Source: JBFEYJ01 sp041546305 (GTDB lineage: Bacteria > Pseudomonadota > Gammaproteobacteria > Thiohalomonadales > Thiohalomonadaceae). From it: a stretch of 9,863 nucleotides of DNA. Position numbers and translations under genes: made by a program. Location: NCBI GenBank assembly GCA_041546305.1, contig JBFEWO010000103.1, positions 1 through 9,863 of the forward strand, given 5' to 3'. Positions 5,794 through 9,863 of the stretch are shown here, in pieces. The notes beneath the pieces are model-generated. The model had not been told where the DNA came from, made no database searches, and saw only the letters and a program-made list of their open reading frames with translations. Every line of letters begins with the position of its first letter. Positions within the stretch are counted from its first letter, which is position 1.

Positions 5794-6972
5794 TTACTTC
5801 GCGCGCTCTTCCAGCATGGCTACGGCAGGCAGGGTCTTGCCTTCGAGGAACTCGAGGAAAGCACCACCGGCGGTAGAGATGTAAGAGACCTTGTCATAAA
5901 TATCATACTTCTGGATTGCCGCAATGGTGTCACCACCACCGGCCAGGGTGAAGGCCTTGGTGTCGGCGATAGCCATGGAGATGGCCTTGGTGCCTTCACC
6001 AAACTGATCGAACTCGAACACACCGACCGGGCCGTTCCAGACTACGGTACCAGCATTCTTGATAATCTCCACCAGTTCTGCAGCGGATTTGGGACCAATG
6101 TCGAAGATCATCTCATCGTCAGCGACATCACCGGCATCCTTAAGGGTCGCCTCAGCGGTCTCGCTGAACTCCTTGCCGACGACGACATCAACGGCCACCG
6201 GTATAGAGGCGCCGCGGGCGTTCATCTTTTCCATCAGTGCCTGGGCAGTGGGTACCAGATCGTCTTCACAGAGGGACTTGCCGACATTCTTGCCGGTGGC
6301 CTTGAGGAAGGTATTGGCGATACCACCGCCGACCACCAGCTGGTCAACCTTCTCGGATAACGCCTCGAGCACGGTCAACTTGGTGGAGACCTTGGAGCCA
6401 CCGACGATGGCAACCATTGGGCGGGCCGGGTTGGCCAGCGCCTTATTCAGGGCATCGAGTTCCTCGGCCAGCAGCAGACCGGCACAGGCCGTCGGTGCAA
6501 ACTTACCGACGCCATGGGTAGAAGCCTGGGCGCGGTGCGCAGTACCGAAGGCGTCCATCACGAAAACATCGCACAGCGCGGAATATTTCTTTGCCAGCTC
6601 CTCGTTGTCCTTTTTCTCACCGGCATTGAAACGCACATTCTCAAGCAGTACCACTTCGCCGTCAGCAACTTCGAAACCACCATTGAGGTAGTCCTTGATG
6701 AGGCGCACCGTCTTGCCCATTTTCGCACTCATATCATCGGCGATCGGCTGCAGAGAGTTTTCCTCGTCCGCCACACCCTCTTCCGGGCGGCCGCGGTGGG
6801 ACATCACCATGACCTTGGCACCGGCCTTGATGCAATGCTCGATAGTCGGCATGGAAGCGCTAATACGGGCATCAGAGGTCACCTTACCGTCCTTGACGGG
6901 TACGTTAAGGTCAGCCCGAATCAGCACGCGCTTGCCGGCAAGATCGAGATCAGTCAGCTTGATGAAGGACAT
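5794..6972 (-). CDS. pgk: Phosphoglycerate kinase
   Basis: This monomeric cytosolic kinase phosphorylates 3-phosphoglycerate to 1,3-bisphosphoglycerate with ATP in the Calvin cycle, and is reversible in glycolysis. The 392-residue protein shows the 3PG-binding motif RADLNVPVKDG (19-29), SHRGRP (58-63), LLENVRFN (109-116), VGGSKVSTK (190-198), VWNGPVGVFE (311-320) and the nucleotide loop AGGGDT (344-349). It is nearly co-linear with E. coli Pgk. The ATG at 6970-6972 gives the family start MSFIKLTDLDLAGKRV. A GTG nine bases upstream (6979-6981) is in frame but overlaps the Shine-Dalgarno, so it is rejected as the start. The gap after gap is about 140 bp and contains two inverted repeats. Confidence 0.97.
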   Translation of the reverse strand: MSFIKLTDLDLAGKRVLIRADLNVPVKDGKVTSDARISASMPTIEHCIKAGAKVMVMSHRGRPEEGVADEENSLQPIADDMSAKMGKTVRLIKDYLNGGFEVADGEVVLLENVRFNAGEKKDNEELAKKYSALCDVFVMDAFGTAHRAQASTHGVGKFAPTACAGLLLAEELDALNKALANPARPMVAIVGGSKVSTKLTVLEALSEKVDQLVVGGGIANTFLKATGKNVGKSLCEDDLVPTAQALMEKMNARGASIPVAVDVVVGKEFSETAEATLKDAGDVADDEMIFDIGPKSAAELVEIIKNAGTVVWNGPVGVFEFDQFGEGTKAISMAIADTKAFTLAGGGDTIAAIQKYDIYDKVSYISTAGGAFLEFLEGKTLPAVAMLEERAK

Positions 6973-6978
6973 CTTTTT

Positions 6979-6984
6979 CACTCC
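6979..6984 (-). promoter_or_regulatory. Ribosome-binding site that decides the pgk start
   Basis: On the minus strand GGAGTG occupies these bases, with GGAG 8 nt before the ATG at 6970-6972. The GTG within it is in frame with pgk but is part of the Shine-Dalgarno, so it is not the initiation codon. Confidence 0.85.
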
Positions 6985-7002
6985 ATATTTATTTCAAAAG
7001 AA

Positions 7003-7028
7003 TTTTGCTAAACCTGTGCTTAGCAAAA
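7003..7028. repeat. 9-bp inverted repeat in the pgk leader
   Basis: Arms TTTTGCTAA (7003-7011) and TTAGCAAAA (7020-7028) are perfectly complementary around an 8-nt loop. The repeat lies about 18 nt upstream of the pgk Shine-Dalgarno. It could be an mRNA leader hairpin, an RNase processing site or a protein operator. AT-richness and symmetry would suit any of these. Confidence 0.6.
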
Positions 7029-7057
7029 CACTCTGGCAGATCATTATTTCAGGGATT

Positions 7058-7078
7058 AGGCCGGACAATGTCCGGCCT
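7058..7078. repeat. GC-rich hairpin in the gap-pgk junction
   Basis: A 9-bp stem, AGGCCGGAC (7058-7066) with GTCCGGCCT (7070-7078), closes on a 3-nt loop, 35 nt after the gap stop on the minus strand. No U-tract follows in the direction of transcription, so complete termination is unlikely. Stabilising the upstream tkt-gap message or partial attenuation are likelier roles. Confidence 0.7.
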
Positions 7079-7113
7079 TCCCCAAAACAACCAATTAAAA
7101 CAAAAAGCTTAAA

Positions 7114-8118
7114 TTAGTTGGCAGCAACATGCTCGACAAAGCGCAGCATGTTACAGGTGTAGCCGTACTCGTTGTCGTACCAGGAAACGACCTTGACGAA
7201 GGTGCCATCCAGCGCGATACCGGCTTCGGCATCGAAGATGGAGGAGAAGCCAACGCCACGGAAGTCGGTGGAAACGACCTTCTCGTCGGTGTAACCCAGG
7301 GTCTTGCTGATATCGCCGGACTCGGAAGCGGCCTTCATGGCAGCACAGATATCTTCATACTTGGCTTCCTTGTTCAGCTCAACGGTCAGGTCAACCACAG
7401 AAACGTCGGAGGTCGGTACACGGAAGGCCATACCGGTCAGCTTGCCGTTCAGCTCAGGCAGCACCTTACCCACCGCCTTGGCAGCACCGGTGGAGGACGG
7501 AATGATGTTCTCCAGGATACCACGGCCGCCGCGCCAATCCTTCATGGAAGGACCGTCAACGGTTTTCTGGGTGGCGGTAGCAGCGTGAACGGTGGTCATC
7601 AGGCCGCGCTTGATGCCCCAGTTGTCGTTCAGTACCTTGGCAACGGGTGCCAGGCAGTTGGTGGTGCAGGAAGCCGCGGAGACGATCTTCTGACCGGCGT
7701 AGGTCTCGTGGTTAACACCGTAGACGAACATCGGGGTAGCATCCTTGGAAGGAGCGGACTGAACCACCTTCTTGGCGCCGGCATCGATGTGCTTCTGGCA
7801 GGTCTCTTCGGTGAGGAAGAAGCCGGTGCATTCAAGCACGATGTCGACACCGATCTCGTCCCACTTCAGGTTGGCCGGATCGCGCTCTGCGGTCAGACGG
7901 ATGGTCTTGCCGTTAACTACCAGGTTGCTGCCATCGACGCCGACCTCACCATTGAAACGGCCATGTACGGAGTCGTACTTTAGCATGTAGGCCAGGTAGT
8001 CGGGCTCGAGCAGATCGTTGATGCCGACCACTTCGATACCCGGGAAATCCTTGGCGATGGCACGGAAAGCCATACGGCCGATGCGACCGAAACCGTTAAT
8101 ACCGACTTTAATAGTCAT
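7114..8118 (-). CDS. gap: Glyceraldehyde-3-phosphate dehydrogenase, type I (GapA-like)
   Basis: This phosphorylating GAPDH interconverts 1,3-bisphosphoglycerate and glyceraldehyde 3-phosphate, the reductive step of the Calvin cycle. The 334-residue protein has the NAD-binding segment KVGINGFGRIG (4-14), INDLL (33-37) with Asp35 at the cofactor-discriminating position, the catalytic ASCTTNC (149-155) with Cys151, His178 in TTVHAAT, and WRGGRG and SSTGAAKAVG further on. It is co-linear with E. coli GapA. Asp35 predicts NAD(H) preference. The ATG at 8116-8118 has a GGGAG site (8126-8130) with a 7-nt spacer. It lies 73 bp downstream of tkt and is separated from it by a GC hairpin. The family is certain; use in the Calvin cycle is inferred from neighbours. 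Confidence 0.97.
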   Translation of the reverse strand: MTIKVGINGFGRIGRMAFRAIAKDFPGIEVVGINDLLEPDYLAYMLKYDSVHGRFNGEVGVDGSNLVVNGKTIRLTAERDPANLKWDEIGVDIVLECTGFFLTEETCQKHIDAGAKKVVQSAPSKDATPMFVYGVNHETYAGQKIVSAASCTTNCLAPVAKVLNDNWGIKRGLMTTVHAATATQKTVDGPSMKDWRGGRGILENIIPSSTGAAKAVGKVLPELNGKLTGMAFRVPTSDVSVVDLTVELNKEAKYEDICAAMKAASESGDISKTLGYTDEKVVSTDFRGVGFSSIFDAEAGIALDGTFVKVVSWYDNEYGYTCNMLRFVEHVAAN

Positions 8119-8156
8119 GATGTTTCTCCCTAAGTTTATTTACAAAAACGGGCTTT

Positions 8157-8176
8157 GGCGCGGGTCCACCCGCGCC
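8157..8176. repeat. GC-rich hairpin in the tkt-gap junction
   Basis: A perfect 8-bp stem, GGCGCGGG (8157-8164) with CCCGCGCC (8169-8176), closes on a TCCA loop, about 15 nt after the tkt stop. On the minus strand a T5 run (8144-8148) follows only after 8 intervening bases, so it is at best a leaky terminator. It may set the ratio of tkt to gap message. Confidence 0.7.
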
Positions 8177-8191
8177 TGATATTTCAAATCG

Positions 8192-9863
8192 TTACAGCAC
8201 GCTGTTGACAGCAGTGACCACGTTCTCGACCGTAAAGCCGAATTCTTTGAACAGCAGGCCAGCCGGTGCTGACTCACCGAAGCGATCGATACCCACCACC
8301 TTGTCGGCGTACTTGTACCACAGCGGAGTCACACCAGCCTCGACGGCCACGGTCTTCACGCCGGCAGGCAGTACCGCTGCACGGTAGGCTTCGTCTTGTG
8401 CTTCGAAGGCATCCACGGAAGGCATGGAGACAACGCGGATCTTCTTATCACTCATCGCTGCAGCAGCATCCATGGCCAGGGCTACCTCTGAACCGGTGGC
8501 GATGATGATGGCATCGGGAGTACCGCCGCAATCCTTCAACACGTAACCGCCCTTGGCGATGTCGGCGATTTGCGCATCGCTGCGGCTCTGGTGCGGCAGG
8601 TTCTGGCGTGAGAAGCAGAGGCTGGTCGGGCCATTCTGGCGTTCGATGGCGTAGCGCCAGGCAACGGCGGTCTCGACCGCATCGCAGGGACGCCATACGC
8701 TCATGTTGGGGATCAGGCGCATGGAGGCGATCTGCTCAACCGGCTGGTGGGTCGGGCCGTCCTCACCCAGACCGATGGAGTCGTGGGTGTAGACAAAGAT
8801 AGAACGCTGCTTCATCAGGGCAGCCATACGCAGGGCGTTACGCGCGTACTCCATGAACATCAGGAAGGTACCGCCGAACGGAATGAAACCTCCGTGCAGG
8901 GCGATACCGTTCATGATGGCGGACATACCGAACTCGCGCACACCGTAGGAGATATAGTTGCCGTCAGCCACGGTGTTGGTGATGGACTTGGAACCGCTCC
9001 AGGAAGTGAGGTTGGAGGGGGTCAGGTCGGCAGAACCACCGAGGAACTCGGGCAGCACTTCGGCATAGCCATTGATGCTGTTCTGGGAGGCCTTACGGGT
9101 AGCCGGACCTTCAGCCTTGGCGTTGACCTCTGCGATGAACTTGTCTGCGTGCTCGGTCCAGTTGGCCGGCAATTCGCCTTTCATACGGCGTTCGAATTCT
9201 GCAGCCAGTTCCGGGAAGGCTGCTTTGTAAGCAGCGAACTTTTCGTTCCAGTGATTTTCCGCTTCGGTACCCTTCTCCTTGGCATCCCAACCGGCATAGA
9301 TATCGGTCGGGATCTCGAACGGGGCATGATTCCAGCCCAGATTCTCGCGGGTGGCCTTGATCTCGTCATCGCCCAGCGGCGCACCGTGACAATCGTGGCT
9401 GCCACACAGGTTTGGAGAACCGAAACCAATGACGGTCTTGCAGCAGATCAGGGTCGGCTTGTCGTTGACGGACTTCGCTTCGTGGATCGCCTTGTCGATG
9501 GCAGCTGCATCATGGCCGTCGACATCACGTACCACGTGCCAGCCATAGGCCTCGAAACGCTTGGCGGTATCGTCGCTGAACCAGTTCTCGACATGGCCAT
9601 CAATGGAGATGCCATTGTCGTCCCAGAAAGCAACCAGCTTGCCCAGCCCCAGGGTTCCTGCTAATGCACAGGCCTCGTGGGAGACACCTTCCATCATGCA
9701 ACCATCGCCGAGGAAAACGTATGTGTAGTGGTCCACGATGTGGTGGCCGTCGCGGTTGAATTGGCCAGCCAGGGTACGCTCGGCAATGGCCATACCGACA
9801 CCATTGGTAATGCCTTGACCCAACGGACCGGTGGTGGTTTCGATGCCTGGGGCATAACCATAC
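8192..9863 (-). CDS. tkt: Transketolase, 3' part (5' end beyond right edge)
   Basis: This thiamine-diphosphate enzyme transfers two-carbon ketol units among Calvin cycle and pentose phosphate sugars. The visible 556 residues lack roughly the first 100 of the usual ~660. They enter with GIETTTGPLGQG, then the ThDP/Mg motif GDGCMMEG through WDDNGISIDG, GSHDCHGAPLGD, the pyrimidine-domain start TRKASQNSING, EFLGGSADLTPSN, the catalytic-glutamate region REFGM, HDSIGLGEDGPTHQP with the active-site histidines, and the C-terminal domain IIATGSEVALA through FGFTVENVV. It matches E. coli TktA along its length. The frame is open to the edge; the TTG at 9821-9823 is internal and not a start. It is the first visible gene of the tkt-gap-pgk-pyk-fba row. 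The operon promoter is out of view. Confidence 0.97.
   Translation of the reverse strand, partial: YGYAPGIETTTGPLGQGITNGVGMAIAERTLAGQFNRDGHHIVDHYTYVFLGDGCMMEGVSHEACALAGTLGLGKLVAFWDDNGISIDGHVENWFSDDTAKRFEAYGWHVVRDVDGHDAAAIDKAIHEAKSVNDKPTLICCKTVIGFGSPNLCGSHDCHGAPLGDDEIKATRENLGWNHAPFEIPTDIYAGWDAKEKGTEAENHWNEKFAAYKAAFPELAAEFERRMKGELPANWTEHADKFIAEVNAKAEGPATRKASQNSINGYAEVLPEFLGGSADLTPSNLTSWSGSKSITNTVADGNYISYGVREFGMSAIMNGIALHGGFIPFGGTFLMFMEYARNALRMAALMKQRSIFVYTHDSIGLGEDGPTHQPVEQIASMRLIPNMSVWRPCDAVETAVAWRYAIERQNGPTSLCFSRQNLPHQSRSDAQIADIAKGGYVLKDCGGTPDAIIIATGSEVALAMDAAAAMSDKKIRVVSMPSVDAFEAQDEAYRAAVLPAGVKTVAVEAGVTPLWYKYADKVVGIDRFGESAPAGLLFKEFGFTVENVVTAVNSVL

Noticed and set aside
8144..8176. tkt-gap hairpin as a full intrinsic terminator
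   Set aside because: The T5 run is separated from the stem by 8 bases, and gap follows in the same direction without a clear promoter. At most it attenuates.
5731..9664. Plus-strand open frames opposite pgk, gap and tkt (for example 6059-6691, 7129-7983, 8747-9664)
   Set aside because: Same reason: shadows of highly conserved genes, with no ribosome-binding site or family motif.
9821..9823. TTG as start codon of transketolase
   Set aside because: The frame continues upstream to the window edge with conserved transketolase sequence (GIETTTGP), so this codon is internal.
1..9863. Mobile element, CRISPR, phage, defence or other novel multi-gene system
   Set aside because: No transposase, integrase, terminal repeats, repeat-spacer pattern or unknown gene cassette is visible. 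All well-supported genes belong to recognised families.

Overview
The window looks like chromosomal DNA from an autotrophic gammaproteobacterium, most likely a sulfur-oxidising chemolithoautotroph or a relative. The reasons are a form II RuBisCO (CbbM), a LysR regulator with CbbR features, and a transketolase-GAPDH-PGK-pyruvate kinase-aldolase gene row. These central-metabolism proteins resemble gammaproteobacterial enzymes: GAPDH, PGK, transketolase and pyruvate kinase are close to E. coli GapA, Pgk, Tkt and PykA. The aldolase is the class II 'Calvin cycle' subtype. The species cannot be named from this sequence alone.

Layout. Positions 1-435 (minus) hold the first 145 codons of cbbM, which runs off the left edge. 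A 324-bp non-coding stretch (436-759) carries the cbbM leader and promoter region, with a candidate CbbR operator, and the upstream region of the next gene. Positions 760-1407 (plus) encode a dienelactone-hydrolase-family alpha/beta hydrolase. Its stop lies 6 bp from the stop of a convergent RsmC-like methyltransferase gene (1414-2004, minus). A divergent intergenic region (2005-2167) precedes cbbR (2168-3082, plus). A strong bidirectional terminator (3095-3126) separates cbbR from the convergent five-gene row.

From the right edge to 3142, all on the minus strand and in transcription order, that row is tkt (5' end missing), gap, pgk, pyk and fba. Gaps between genes are about 70-140 bp, and each contains an inverted repeat without a proper U-tract. 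The only convincing intrinsic terminator is after fba, so the row is probably one operon with intercistronic RNA structures.

How the genes work together. CbbM fixes CO2 to give 3-phosphoglycerate. PGK and GAPDH reduce it to glyceraldehyde 3-phosphate. Aldolase and transketolase carry out the condensation and carbon-shuffling steps that regenerate the CO2 acceptor. Pyruvate kinase acts at the PEP-to-pyruvate exit from the 3-phosphoglycerate pool. CbbR probably senses metabolic state and activates cbbM. The hydrolase and methyltransferase between cbbM and cbbR have no evident role in carbon fixation.

I found no mobile element, CRISPR array, tRNA, rRNA or unknown multi-gene system. The points worth a second look are regulatory (operator-like palindromes, intercistronic hairpins) and active-site variants (hydrolase, methyltransferase, pyruvate kinase).
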